Assembly: GCF_000174755.1 (NCBI RefSeq)
Contig: NZ_ACLQ01000021.1
Location: 1-64,000 of the forward strand
Length of the DNA stretch: 64,000 bases
Reading direction: 5' to 3'
Source of the DNA: Capnocytophaga gingivalis ATCC 33624
GTDB taxonomy: Bacteria > Bacteroidota > Bacteroidia > Flavobacteriales > Flavobacteriaceae
Positions 20,915 to 29,807 of the stretch are shown here, piece by piece. Every line of letters starts with the position of its first letter. The first letter of the stretch is position 1. The translations under genes and the position numbers were made by a program. The notes beneath the pieces were generated by a model that was not told the DNA's origin, did not search any database, and worked only from the letters and a program-made list of their open reading frames with translations.

Positions 20915-21385
20915 TTATTTTACCTCGCTTAGGCGTACATAGCGTACGTACCCTGTACCAGAGACTTTTTCTTTGAGTGATTCGGTGGTGAAAGGAACTT
21001 CTGCATCAGTCGTATAGTAATACTGATCCTCAACCGCCGATTCAAAACGAAGCTTATACCCCTGATTCAAAAGATTATTGTCCAAGTCCAAAACAATCGT
21101 CTTGCGATCCCCCTGAGTGATGGAGGCACCTGTGAGCGCATCCACTTTTTCTTTCTTAGCAGTATAGAAGTCATACCACTTCTTGAGAGCGTCGTAGTAC
21201 TTGCTATTGTCGCCAAAGACATGTAGTGTCTTGAGGTAACTCCCCTGGGGATCTATAAGGGAGACCACCATATAAGCTGCTTCTCCAGAATAATTGGTCA
21301 TCTGCACCATACACTTATATTTATTTTGAGCCTGAGCGGACAAAGCCAACAGTACTACACACAGAAAATAAAATTTCTTTACCAT
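20915..21385 (-). CDS. Periplasmic DUF2271-like protein
   Basis: A 156-residue exported protein with signal peptide MVKKFYFLCVVLLALSAQAQ. The body resembles the DUF2271 Ig-like family: AAYMVVSLIDPQGSYLKTL, a KYYDALKKWYDF segment, then DALTGASITQGDR (the TGA motif) and a LRFESAVEDQYYYT strand. In other bacteria such proteins accompany PepSY-type membrane reductases, but none is present here. It stands alone, with its own -7 element (21415-21422) and terminator (20857-20885). Confidence 0.65.
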   Translation of the reverse strand: MVKKFYFLCVVLLALSAQAQNKYKCMVQMTNYSGEAAYMVVSLIDPQGSYLKTLHVFGDNSKYYDALKKWYDFYTAKKEKVDALTGASITQGDRKTIVLDLDNNLLNQGYKLRFESAVEDQYYYTTDAEVPFTTESLKEKVSGTGYVRYVRLSEVK

Positions 21386-21414
21386 AAACTAAAATGTTTT
21401 TAAATTATAAGGTG

Positions 21415-21422
21415 CAAAGATA
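21415..21422 (-). promoter_or_regulatory. -7 element of the DUF2271 gene
   Basis: TATCTTTG on the minus strand, 30 bp before the start; no clear TTG is present at the usual spacing. Confidence 0.5.
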
Positions 21423-21480
21423 GTAAAATCTCTATTATTAAAACTTATTCTATAATAGAAAAAATCTATATAAATAAGGT

Positions 21481-21510
21481 TGATTATATAGATTTTCTTT
21501 ATACTTTTGC
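21481..21510 (+). promoter_or_regulatory. Promoter of the peroxiredoxin operon
   Basis: TTG (21481-21483) and TACTTTTG (21503-21510) are separated by 19 bp; the start codon follows 46 bp later. Confidence 0.75.
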
Positions 21511-21556
21511 ACCCAGAAAATAAAAATAGAAGTTTCATCTTTAAAAACAAAAAAAT

Positions 21557-22192
21557 ATGTCTTTAGTTGGAAAAAAATTCCCTAATATTACCGTTGACGC
21601 TATGTCAGAAATGGGTGATAACCTCCGTATCAACATCCTAGAGGAGGCTACTAAAAAGAATAAAAAAGTAGTTCTTTTCTGGTATCCTAAGGATTTTACC
21701 TTTGTTTGTCCTACAGAGCTACACGCTTTTGAGGAACTTCGTGGAGAGTTCGAGAAGCGCAACACAATCATCATAGGTGCTTCTGTAGATACTTGCGAGG
21801 TACACTTCGCTTGGCTAAATACTCCTAAAGATCAAGGAGGTATAGAAGGTGTTACCTATCCTATCCTTGCCGATACGACTCGTAACCTCTCCAATGCCTT
21901 AGGAATCTTGGATGCAGAACATGTATATAATGAAGAGCAAGAATCGTATCTAATAGAAGGTTCCAATGTCACCTACCGTGCTACTTTTCTTATCGATGAA
22001 AACGGAAAGATATTCCACGAAAGTGTGAATGACATGCCACTGGGGCGTAATGTAAAGGAATACCTCCGCCTTATCGATGCCTACACTCATGTACAAAAAT
22101 TTGGAGAAGTATGTCCTGCCAACTGGGAAGAAGGTAAGGAAGCTATGCATGCCGATAGAAAAAGTACTGCTGAGTACTTAGCCAAACATTAA
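21557..22192 (+). CDS. 2-Cys peroxiredoxin (AhpC/TSA family)
   Basis: A thiol peroxidase that reduces hydrogen peroxide and organic hydroperoxides. It has 211 residues; the peroxidatic Cys51 lies in TFVCPTEL and the resolving Cys186 in EVCPANW, the typical 2-Cys arrangement. The thioredoxin-like protein 53 bp downstream is the natural reductant candidate, since no ahpF is present. The gene opens a three-gene unit with its own consensus promoter. A redox-responsive regulator may control it, but no operator is recognisable. Confidence 0.95.
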   Translation: MSLVGKKFPNITVDAMSEMGDNLRINILEEATKKNKKVVLFWYPKDFTFVCPTELHAFEELRGEFEKRNTIIIGASVDTCEVHFAWLNTPKDQGGIEGVTYPILADTTRNLSNALGILDAEHVYNEEQESYLIEGSNVTYRATFLIDENGKIFHESVNDMPLGRNVKEYLRLIDAYTHVQKFGEVCPANWEEGKEAMHADRKSTAEYLAKH

Positions 22193-22245
22193 TAATCTTA
22201 TTGTCTTATAAAAAACGCAACCCTTACTCTTAATTATTTTATCTT

Positions 22246-22560
22246 ATGTTAGTAGAACTTACCAGCGATACCTTAGCAGAAGTGATACAAGCCAACAAGA
22301 AAGTGGCAGTACAGTTCTCCGCCTCTTGGTGTGGTAACTGTCGTATCATGAAGCCCAAATTCAAAAAGCTCGCTTCAGAGAAGGAGGATATTGCCTTTGT
22401 CATCGTAGATGCTGAGCAATTTCCTGAATCACGCAAGCTTGCCAATGTAACTAACCTACCTACCTTCGCTATCTTTGAGGATGGACAGCTCATAAGAGAT
22501 GTACAGACCAATAAGCAAGAGGTACTAAATGAATTAATCGATGAAATTACCCGTAATTAA
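22246..22560 (+). CDS. Thioredoxin-like protein (WCGNC)
   Basis: A 104-residue cytoplasmic thioredoxin-fold protein. The active site is SASWCGNCR (Cys29, Cys32), differing from the WCGPC of classical thioredoxin, and the cis-Pro is in NLPTFAIF. It lies between the peroxiredoxin and the small protein gene, overlapping the latter by 20 bp. This suggests that it reduces the peroxiredoxin; that is inferred from context. Confidence 0.93.
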   Translation: MLVELTSDTLAEVIQANKKVAVQFSASWCGNCRIMKPKFKKLASEKEDIAFVIVDAEQFPESRKLANVTNLPTFAIFEDGQLIRDVQTNKQEVLNELIDEITRN

Positions 22561-22798
22561 GCATCTCACCCAGTTTGTAGAAGCCAATGATGAAGATTAC
22601 CTTATAGAGGCGATAGAAGTTTTGGAATATCTTACCGAACTTCCGTCCCTTAAGGAAGAGGAATTGGACGTGATAGGGGAACTACTCTCCAATATGTATG
22701 GAGCCTTAGAAGTGGAAAAACTCATCAAGGCAGGAACCCCTCAGAAAGAAGCGCTTAATACCTTTATGCAAAGAGTACTTGGTGCAATTGACAAATAA
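22541..22798 (+). CDS. Small DUF6952-like protein of the peroxiredoxin operon
   Basis: An 85-residue acidic, mostly helical protein with no signal peptide. It starts inside the thioredoxin-like gene (20-bp overlap), so the two are translationally coupled. The sequence MKLPVIKHLTQFVEAND.DYL.EA.EVLE.LTE resembles the small DUF6952 proteins that follow peroxiredoxin and thioredoxin genes in flavobacteria. Its function is unknown; an accessory role in peroxide defence is inferred. Confidence 0.75.
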   Translation: MKLPVIKHLTQFVEANDEDYLIEAIEVLEYLTELPSLKEEELDVIGELLSNMYGALEVEKLIKAGTPQKEALNTFMQRVLGAIDK

Positions 22799-22827
22799 AA
22801 TAAATTTAGAAAGTTAGTTCTTTTACA

Positions 22828-22856
22828 AAACAGGTGGTATCTGAGATATCACCTGT
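22828..22856. terminator. Bidirectional terminator between the peroxiredoxin operon and folP
   Basis: AAACAGGTG.TATC pairs with GATA.CACCTGTTT around a TGA loop, with A/T runs outside. It lies between two convergent genes. Confidence 0.88.
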
Positions 22857-22857
22857 T

Positions 22858-23685
22858 TTATTTTCCTTTCAAAGCTTCTACCATCCTTACACACTCCATA
22901 GCTTCTTTTACATCATGTACTCGAAGAATATCTGCTCCATGGAGCAAGGCAAAGGTATTAAGCACAGTAGTACCATTGAGAGCTTCCTCGGCAGATGTTT
23001 CCAGAAGCTTATATATCATAGACTTACGGGAGATTCCCACCAATATAGGACAATCTAAAATGTCGAATATGGCCAAGTGCTGCATCAGTTGGTAGTTCTG
23101 AGGGAGGGTTTTAGAAAAACCAAAACCAGGATCTACGATCAGGTCGTTGATTTTCAGTTGTCTTGCTTTATCTTTTATCTCAGAGAAATAGTACAATATA
23201 TCGGCAGTAAGGTTTTGATACTCCGTATAGGACTGCATGGTCTGTGGGGTGCCTCGCATATGCATAGCGATATAGGGGACTTGGTAGTGAGCAACGACAT
23301 CCCAGATAGGAGGATCTATCTGTCCGGCAGAAATATCATTGATCATACACGCCCCCGCTTCCAAACTCTGGCGAGCCACTTCAGCACGGAAAGTATCCAC
23401 TGAGATGCGAATCTCAGGAAAATGTTTTACCAAGGCTTCCACTATAGGCACCACTCGTTGTAGTTCTTCTTCAGCCGAGACTTCAGCAGCATTCGGGCGG
23501 GAGCTATACCCACCTATATCCACAAAAGTAGCCCCCAAAGCGAGCATTTGCTCAGCCTTAGCAAGGATTTCAGTGCCTTGTACACGACTCTGGGCAAAAA
23601 AAGAATCGGGGGTTACATTGAGTATTCCCATTACTTTGGGGGTATCAAAGGAGAGAAGTTCTCCTCGACAGTTTATTGACTTCAT
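22858..23685 (-). CDS. folP: Dihydropteroate synthase
   Basis: The enzyme condenses p-aminobenzoate with dihydropterin pyrophosphate in folate synthesis and is the target of sulfonamides. The 275-residue TIM barrel shows the family signatures VMGILNVTPDSFF, FVDIGGYSSRP, MINDISAG, MHMRGTPQTMQ, DPGFGFSKT and the late GISRKS loop. It starts 40 bp after the frameshifted Tai4-like gene on the same strand. No obvious promoter is seen in that gap, so it may be read from upstream. Confidence 0.97.
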   Translation of the reverse strand: MKSINCRGELLSFDTPKVMGILNVTPDSFFAQSRVQGTEILAKAEQMLALGATFVDIGGYSSRPNAAEVSAEEELQRVVPIVEALVKHFPEIRISVDTFRAEVARQSLEAGACMINDISAGQIDPPIWDVVAHYQVPYIAMHMRGTPQTMQSYTEYQNLTADILYYFSEIKDKARQLKINDLIVDPGFGFSKTLPQNYQLMQHLAIFDILDCPILVGISRKSMIYKLLETSAEEALNGTTVLNTFALLHGADILRVHDVKEAMECVRMVEALKGK

Positions 23686-23725
23686 TAGCTTTGAGTTTTA
23701 GTTTGTAGAGAGCATACTTAACTTA

Positions 23726-24686
23726 CTATAATTCCTTTTCTTTTACTTTAAGAGAATCTATGTACAACTCAAGCTTCTTACTATTATAAAAATCCATACA
23801 TTTCATGATTGTCAGATATATTTTCCCTCTATTATCATCTGCGGGGTAGGCATTATATTCTTTTTTATGCCATTCCTTGACAAGACGATCAAAAGATAGG
23901 TTGTTTTTTGTTAGGTTCGCATCCAACCCTCCATAAGTAATATAATCCTCCCTACTTCTATCTATGAACAAAGAGTATAAATCGGGGTTTTCTTTTACAA
24001 TTTGTTCATATTCGTATTCCATACAATTACAAAAAGCAATGTTTTTTAGAATTAATAGCTTGTCATCCTTATTTTTTATCTTTTTCTGTAAAAGCGGGGT
24101 GTCATAATAAATATCATCCGTTTTTGTTGCTGCTGTGCAATATTTTTCATCACTTGCTTTATATCTCTTCTCTAATACTACACGAACAGAATCTAAGTAT
24201 TTTTTAAGTGCCTTACTATTGTAGAAATCTAAACACTTCATATAAGTTAGGATAGCGTTTAGGACTTCCTTTCTCTTGAAAGGTTTTATAATAGGGTTTA
24301 CTTAACCAATTTTCAACGAGCTTATCAAGGGTAGGATTTGCTACTATCCACTCTATATCCAGATACTCACTACACTGAAGATATCCACCTGTAGTAGCAT
24401 CAGGTATCAATTTGTAAGTATTGGGTTCCTTCTTTTTTATACCGAACACTTCTTGTCCAAAACATTTGCGAAAAGCTACATTTTTAAGCATCAACAAATC
24501 ATCTTCTAATGTTTTATCTTTCTTCATTGTCAATACTTCATTGTCAATCTCTTTCTCTTGTTTTATTTCCTTTATTTGAGTAGAGGCTGTGGAGGAAGTT
24601 TCCTTTGGGAACTTTCCTTCACTATTTTGTTTATTATTACAACAAAACAAAAAACTTGATAACGATATAAATAAAAAGTATTTCAT
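23726..24686 (-). pseudogene. Two-domain Tai4-like immunity lipoprotein gene, split by a frameshift
   Basis: Two overlapping frames (24216-24686, 156 aa; 23726-24241, 171 aa) form one disrupted gene. The first has a lipoprotein signal (SSFLFCC) and then LKNVAFRKCFG...LDKLVENWLSKPY. The shifted frame continues VLNAILTYMKCLDFYNSKALKKYLDS, completing a domain, and then holds a second copy: LKNIAFCNC...FDRLVKEWHKKEY...TIMKCMDFYNSKKLELYIDS. Both look like Tai4, the immunity protein to the type VI amidase Tae4. The total of 961 nt is 320 codons plus one base. One extra A in the AAAA of TATAAAACC (about 24284-24290) would explain the break. No effector gene is nearby. Family assignment is by motif memory. 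Confidence 0.6.
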
Positions 24687-24819
24687 ATAATTTTAATTTG
24701 TTTATGCTCTTACTTTATACATCTGAGGAGGACTATCAGAATAATCAATCTAATTCTAAGAGAAAAAGTATTGTCTAAAATACTATCATTAGCTTTCACC
24801 CCCCTTTTATACACTAAAG

Positions 24820-25323
24820 TTATTCATAATTTCTTGTATAGACCCAGAGAAGAGAATTATCTTGGTTCGAGACACCTACTTCTATAAAGACAGTAGCCAA
24901 AAAGGCTTTCTCCTTAAGGAAAAACGGTTTGACTTCTGCCCACTTCTCGGTAAAAATATGCTGCTTTTCCCCCTTATCCTCATAGAAAAGACTATACGGA
25001 ATAGCATCAAGAAGGCGAAATTTCTGTATCTTTTTTGAAATGCATATAACAGATTCTCTTTCGAAGTCATTCCCAAAAGCCCTAAGTATATCACAGCAAT
25101 TTCCTTGTATGAAATAATTTGCTCCTTTTTTGAGTAATTGGATATTGGTTAAAACTACTTTTCGAGAGGTTCTATCGGTAGTATCTACGTTATCACAATC
25201 ACATTCCTTTTGAGAAAATGGCTTTCTTTGTTGAGAAAACATTTCTCCTGCTTGAGAGAAGAACAGCATGCTTAAGAGAATTATCAATTTTGAGTTTTGA
25301 GTTTTGCGCTTCGAGTGTATCAT
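24820..25323 (-). CDS. Secreted protein of unknown function
   Basis: A 167-residue protein with a signal-peptide-like start (basic KRKTQNSK, then LIILLSMLFFSQAG). It has a Cys-rich segment KECDCDNVD and a further NCCDILRAFG. I do not recognise a family. The codons for the basic part of the signal fall in a TTTTGAG-type intergenic repeat (about 25284-25306), so the true start may be a later Met (MLFFSQ or MFSQQ). It lies next to the Tai4-like gene and shares its AT-rich character, so it may belong to the same accessory block. Confidence 0.55.
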   Translation of the reverse strand: MIHSKRKTQNSKLIILLSMLFFSQAGEMFSQQRKPFSQKECDCDNVDTTDRTSRKVVLTNIQLLKKGANYFIQGNCCDILRAFGNDFERESVICISKKIQKFRLLDAIPYSLFYEDKGEKQHIFTEKWAEVKPFFLKEKAFLATVFIEVGVSNQDNSLLWVYTRNYE

Positions 25324-25345
25324 TAGCTATTAGTCATTATAGGTT

Positions 25346-25374
25346 AGTGGTTAGGAGGTAGACTCCTAACCACT
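25346..25374. terminator. Hairpin after dld, member of the TAACCACT repeat family
   Basis: AGTGGTTAGGAG and CTCCTAACCACT form a perfect 12-bp stem with a 5-nt loop, 6 bp after the dld stop. The minus-strand side lacks a T-run, while the plus-strand side has one, so termination of dld is uncertain. Confidence 0.5.
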
Positions 25375-25380
25375 GCCTTT

Positions 25381-27072
25381 TTATTTCCAATCTTTTTTCT
25401 TAGAGGTCTTCCCTATTCCTGAGTTAAAGCTATTGGTAGGATCCAGCTCCTTATAGAAGTTTTTGAGAGGTTCCTTGGCGTGGTATAGGTGACCTACATT
25501 GTGTTCGGCAGGATATTCTGCTCCACGCTGATCGAGTATCTTGAGCATTTCCTCCTCTATCTCTTCACAGTTATAGCCTTTCTTAATCACATAGTCCTGA
25601 TGGAATACATGACACATGAAGTGTCCGTAATAGAGTTTATGGAGAATTTTGTTATCCAATTCTGGTGGAAGTTGTTCGAACCAATCTTCTTCGTTGCGCT
25701 TAAGGGCAATATCCAAGGCAACAATATCTTCTACCTCCTTTTCATGTACAGAGCGGTAACGAATAGCGGCAGAAGCCACGGCAAAGCGCAAGAGCATAGC
25801 TGCCTGAGCTAAATCTGCATCACACTCAAAGTAGGCTCCTTTGCTCTTATCAGCAAAATAGTCTTTGAGATATTCGCGGGCTTCTTCTACTCCCTTACCT
25901 CCCATTTTGAGGATCAGATGATGTTCGTATTGGTTGCGATAATCCCACATGATCTGAGGCAGATGCTTGGGCATAAGTTTGGAAGTTCCTTGTAGGAATT
26001 TTTCGCTAAAGTGGGATGGCATAAAAGGAAGTTTTTTAGCCACACGATCTGCCCATGCCTTGAGAGAGAAGAGTTTAGGCAAATATTCGGTACCTACATG
26101 CTTGATATACCAAAAGGTATCCTTACCATACTTAGCTGCAATATCAAAGGCGGTGCGATGGATATATTCGCCAGAGATAGGAATCTGCTCGAAAGAGCCC
26201 AACATGTGTCGGCGTAGCTCGGTCAGCACCTTGGTATCATTGGTGCCTATATAGAATACGGCTGTGTGTTTCTCAGCAGGGAAAGTATCCACACGTACGG
26301 CAAAAACAGCCAAGCGACCTGCACTTCCTGAAGCCTCGTAAAGGCGAGCAGGGTCTGCATTGAAGCGAGCAGGGGTATCAGCATCTATCTGGCGTACATG
26401 ATTGCAGTAATCGTGGTCGTGCCCTTTCTTATCTGTTTGGTGAATATCCTTCCTTTGGTATTTTCCCTCTTGGAGGTTGGTGAGTATCTCCTTGGGAGTT
26501 TCACCAAGGTCTATCCCTAAGTGATTAATCAGTTCCAGCTTACCTTCTGCATTGCGCTGTGCATAGAGCGCCATCTCGGTATAGGCGGGGCCTCGCTGTA
26601 CAAGAGAGCCTCCAGAGTTGTTACACACACCACCAATCACAGAAGCCCCTATACAAGAGGAACCAATTACGGAATGAGGTTCTCTGTTATAGGGTTTTAA
26701 CTCCTGTTCCAAGTGGTTCAGGGTAGAACCTGGTAGACAAACTGCTTGCTCTCCTTCGAGGATAATTTGGATATTATCATTGCGCATGGTATTGATAATC
26801 ACCACATCGCGGTCATAATCATTTCCAAAAGGATTAGAGCCTCCTGTGATACCTGTATTGGCTGCTTGGGAAATAACAATTACATCAGCCTCGGTACAAG
26901 CCTCCAACACTTGCCATTGTTCCCAAAGAGTAGCGGGCCGCACCACTGCCAAGGCATTTCCTGTCCCAAAGCGATATCCTGTACGATAGCGCTCGGTCTG
27001 CCCTGGGTCGGTCATTACATACTTTGCCCCTACTATTTGGCGTAGTTTTTCTAATAAGTTTTGTGTATTCAT
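25381..27072 (-). CDS. dld: Quinone-dependent D-lactate dehydrogenase
   Basis: An FAD flavoprotein that oxidises D-lactate to pyruvate and passes electrons to the quinone pool at the inner membrane. The 563 residues match the Dld family in length and order. The FAD-binding PCMH part shows SQAANTGITGGSNPFG and GSSCIGASVIGGVCNNSGGSL. The membrane-binding Dld domain follows, with EHHLILKMGG. The end HNVGHLYHA..PLKNFYKELDPTNSFNSGIGKTS is characteristic. It lies 53 bp downstream of dsbD on the same strand and may be the last gene of the ubiE-porT-dsbD unit. Confidence 0.95.
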   Translation of the reverse strand: MNTQNLLEKLRQIVGAKYVMTDPGQTERYRTGYRFGTGNALAVVRPATLWEQWQVLEACTEADVIVISQAANTGITGGSNPFGNDYDRDVVIINTMRNDNIQIILEGEQAVCLPGSTLNHLEQELKPYNREPHSVIGSSCIGASVIGGVCNNSGGSLVQRGPAYTEMALYAQRNAEGKLELINHLGIDLGETPKEILTNLQEGKYQRKDIHQTDKKGHDHDYCNHVRQIDADTPARFNADPARLYEASGSAGRLAVFAVRVDTFPAEKHTAVFYIGTNDTKVLTELRRHMLGSFEQIPISGEYIHRTAFDIAAKYGKDTFWYIKHVGTEYLPKLFSLKAWADRVAKKLPFMPSHFSEKFLQGTSKLMPKHLPQIMWDYRNQYEHHLILKMGGKGVEEAREYLKDYFADKSKGAYFECDADLAQAAMLLRFAVASAAIRYRSVHEKEVEDIVALDIALKRNEEDWFEQLPPELDNKILHKLYYGHFMCHVFHQDYVIKKGYNCEEIEEEMLKILDQRGAEYPAEHNVGHLYHAKEPLKNFYKELDPTNSFNSGIGKTSKKKDWK

Positions 27073-27125
27073 GGGATTAGTTTTTAATTCTAAGTTTTGA
27101 GTTTTGAGTTACTGAAAATTAATCA

Positions 27126-29090
27126 TTAATCATTTTTCACTCCCTTTCTAAGCCATTCCTTATAGGTCTCCACATCCACATATTGTACAGGAGTAGAGAG
27201 CAGTTCAGTATTGGGAGAGAGTAGCACATAATAAGGTTGGGAGGCTGAGGAGAAATTCACCTCTTGGAAAGTAGCCCACTTGTCACCTATGGTTTTAATA
27301 TATTCTACACGCCCATTACGGTGCTTGAAATCAAATTGTTTGTCCTTAGGTAGCTCTTCTTTGTCATCTACATAGAGAGAGATCAGAACGTACTTCTTCA
27401 TAAGTTCTTTCACCTGAGGATCTGTCCATACATGTTCTTCCATCTTGCGACAATTGACACAAGCCCACCCTGTAAAGTCCAGCATAACGGGCATATTATG
27501 TTTCTTGGCATAGGCCATTCCCTCATAGTAATCCTTGAAGACGATTTGATCATTTTTGTGTTCCTTAGGGAAGAAAGCATAGGATTCTGGAGGTGGGAAA
27601 CCACTGAGTACCCTCAGACTGTTCTTACCAAAAAGACCTAAAAGTAGATATATAGAGAAGGCAGCCGAAAGTACTCCTATGAGCAAACGCCCTTTGGAAT
27701 ATTGTAAGAGAGGCTTGCGTGGCTCATCATGCGGAAAACGAATCAATCCAAACAAATATAGGGTAAGCAAAGCAAAGAGGACAAACCAAAGTCCTACAAA
27801 TACTTCTCGCTTAAGCAATCCCCAGTGCTGTACAAGGTCAGCATTGGAAAGGAACTTAAGAGCAAAAGCCAATTCCAAGAAACCTAAAAACACTTTCGCG
27901 GTGGTCATCCACCCTCCTGATTTAGGTAAAGAGTTGAGCCAAGAAGGGAACAAGGCAAAGAGCACAAAAGGCAAAGCCAAGGAAAGTCCGAAGCCCGCCA
28001 TTCCTAAGGTAAGCTGTATGGCTCCCCCTGAAGAGAGCGAACCTGCCAAGAGAGATCCCAAGATAGGCCCTGTACAAGAGAAGGATACGATGGCCAAGGT
28101 CAGTGCCATAAAGAAGATCCCAATCATCCCCCCTACATTGGAGGCATTGTCCATCTTATTCCCCCAAGAAGACGGTAGAGTAATCTCATAAAATCCAAAG
28201 AAAGAAAAGGCAAAGATTACAAAAATCACAAAAAAGACCACATTGAGCCATACATTGGTAGAAATATTATTGAGAATCTCTGGGTCTATATTGTCCAAGA
28301 AATGGAAAGGAATACTCAAAAGGACATAGATCAGTAGAATAAAGAAACCATAGAGGAAGGCGTTGAAAATACCTTTCTTACGTGTCTTGCTCTGTTTGGT
28401 AAAAAAGGATACCGTAAGAGGAATCATAGGGAATACACAAGGGGTAAGCAAGGCTATGAAGCCACCGAGAAAGCCTAAAAGGAAGACTGTCCAGTTGGAC
28501 TCCTGTTCTGTCTTTCCGATAAGCTCTTTGTTTTTGAGAGGTATCTCCAACTGCTTGGCCATATCCTCACTACGGCTATCTATCTGTTTTTGTTCCACCT
28601 GAGCTGCTGAACCATCCAATGAGAAAACAAAATCTTCTTTGAGATTGATACACACATCTATACATGCCTGGCAAAAGATATTCCCCTTGATATGTTTTAC
28701 ATTAGGGTCGGTGATTTTTACCTTTTGGGTGATTTTTATTTCCTTCTCAAAGAAAAGTTCATCCACCCCAAAAACATCGTTGAAAGTCTTCTGAAGGCCT
28801 TCCTCTTGGGATTCTCCCACCATCTCTATCCCTTCTGTAGTGGTATAGGTAATGACCATAGGGAGGGCACCCCCCTTGGGGTTGTTCTGAGAATAGACAT
28901 GCCACTTAGGCGCTATCTTCCCCTTGAAAATAAGCAAATACTCTGTATCGGAGAGTTTTTCTTGGGAGAAAGTCCATTCTACAGGGTTGTCGTTCTGTTG
29001 TCCTGCCAAGGGACTGTTAAAAGATATTTGTGCTTTTGCAAAAGGAATTGCCAGTAGCACCATCAGAAAAGTAAGTAGGTATCTTTTCAT
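27126..29090 (-). CDS. dsbD: Thiol:disulfide interchange protein DsbD
   Basis: An inner-membrane protein that carries electrons from cytoplasmic thioredoxin to periplasmic disulfides. The 654 residues show the three DsbD parts. First, a signal peptide and an N-terminal immunoglobulin-like domain with Cys in FCQACIDVCINL (140, 143, 147). Second, an eight-helix core from about 203 with redox Cys in LTPCVFP and SFSCTGPILGS. Third, a C-terminal thioredoxin domain with GWACVNC (Cys544, Cys547). It starts 20 bp after porT. The last codons (K-N-D-stop) lie in an ATTAATGATTAAT repeat. Confidence 0.95.
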   Translation of the reverse strand: MKRYLLTFLMVLLAIPFAKAQISFNSPLAGQQNDNPVEWTFSQEKLSDTEYLLIFKGKIAPKWHVYSQNNPKGGALPMVITYTTTEGIEMVGESQEEGLQKTFNDVFGVDELFFEKEIKITQKVKITDPNVKHIKGNIFCQACIDVCINLKEDFVFSLDGSAAQVEQKQIDSRSEDMAKQLEIPLKNKELIGKTEQESNWTVFLLGFLGGFIALLTPCVFPMIPLTVSFFTKQSKTRKKGIFNAFLYGFFILLIYVLLSIPFHFLDNIDPEILNNISTNVWLNVVFFVIFVIFAFSFFGFYEITLPSSWGNKMDNASNVGGMIGIFFMALTLAIVSFSCTGPILGSLLAGSLSSGGAIQLTLGMAGFGLSLALPFVLFALFPSWLNSLPKSGGWMTTAKVFLGFLELAFALKFLSNADLVQHWGLLKREVFVGLWFVLFALLTLYLFGLIRFPHDEPRKPLLQYSKGRLLIGVLSAAFSIYLLLGLFGKNSLRVLSGFPPPESYAFFPKEHKNDQIVFKDYYEGMAYAKKHNMPVMLDFTGWACVNCRKMEEHVWTDPQVKELMKKYVLISLYVDDKEELPKDKQFDFKHRNGRVEYIKTIGDKWATFQEVNFSSASQPYYVLLSPNTELLSTPVQYVDVETYKEWLRKGVKND

Positions 29091-29109
29091 CTTCTATTAA
29101 GTATTTTAG

Positions 29110-29802
29110 TTATTCAAAAGTAAGATTAATCATCACCCCACGGGTAAAAATCCCTTTAAGGTTTCCTGTCCAAGGGCTGGCAGGGTCACTGTCATGGATC
29201 AGCTCATTGTCTATGGAGAATAATCCTCTTATAGAAGGGGTAAAGCGGAAGTGAGGGGTATAGAAGTCTATCCCAAAGCCCAATTCGTAGAAATAGACTA
29301 TAGGTTGGGTACGGAACTTACCTTCGCTGTTATCCGAACGAGACTTATTATTGGCACTGAGGTTAATGCCCACAGAAGTCCCAGCGGTAATATAAGGTTT
29401 GAAGTTGTCCCAACGCTTAGAGCCATATTTTAGAAGTACAGGGATATATATATAGGTAGAGAGTACCTCGCGCTTGCGGTCGGTCTGTTGGGTCAAGAAA
29501 GGAAATTCCAACTCTCTTTTGTTATAGATAAGTCCTGGCTCAAAGCGCAGACTCAGATGATCTATCAGGCGTAGATCCCCCGTAAGACCTACATTGAAAC
29601 CATAAGACCGCTTGGTCTGTATATCCGTCAGCGGTGGATTGGTATAGTCAAGTGCTTGATAGTCCACACGGAAATCAAGCGTATTTATCCCAAAATAGTA
29701 CCCCCATTGGAATTTTTGGTAGTCAAAATCTTCCAAATTGATAATTGGTTGTGCTTTTGCTAACAAAGGCAACAGGAATATAAGCAAAGTAATTTTCTTC
29801 AT
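29110..29802 (-). CDS. porT: PorT-like outer membrane barrel protein of the type IX secretion system
   Basis: A 230-residue beta-barrel protein with signal peptide MKKITLLIFLLPLLAKAQ and alternating aromatic strands (WGYYFGINTLDFRVDY, GLIYNKRELEF, YIYIPVLLKYGSKRW). The sequence resembles PorT/SprT, needed for type IX secretion and gliding. The gene order ubiE-porT is the one I know from flavobacteria, which supports the call. It sits 5 bp after ubiE and is followed closely by dsbD. It fits the presence of a giant probable type IX cargo gene at the left end of the window. Confidence 0.8.
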   Translation of the reverse strand: MKKITLLIFLLPLLAKAQPIINLEDFDYQKFQWGYYFGINTLDFRVDYQALDYTNPPLTDIQTKRSYGFNVGLTGDLRLIDHLSLRFEPGLIYNKRELEFPFLTQQTDRKREVLSTYIYIPVLLKYGSKRWDNFKPYITAGTSVGINLSANNKSRSDNSEGKFRTQPIVYFYELGFGIDFYTPHFRFTPSIRGLFSIDNELIHDSDPASPWTGNLKGIFTRGVMINLTFE

Positions 29803-29807
29803 AATAT

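Noticed and set aside
27679-28191. 170-codon plus-strand frame
   Set aside because: It is antisense to dsbD membrane segments, and its Lys/Pro-rich product is the expected reverse reading of hydrophobic codons.
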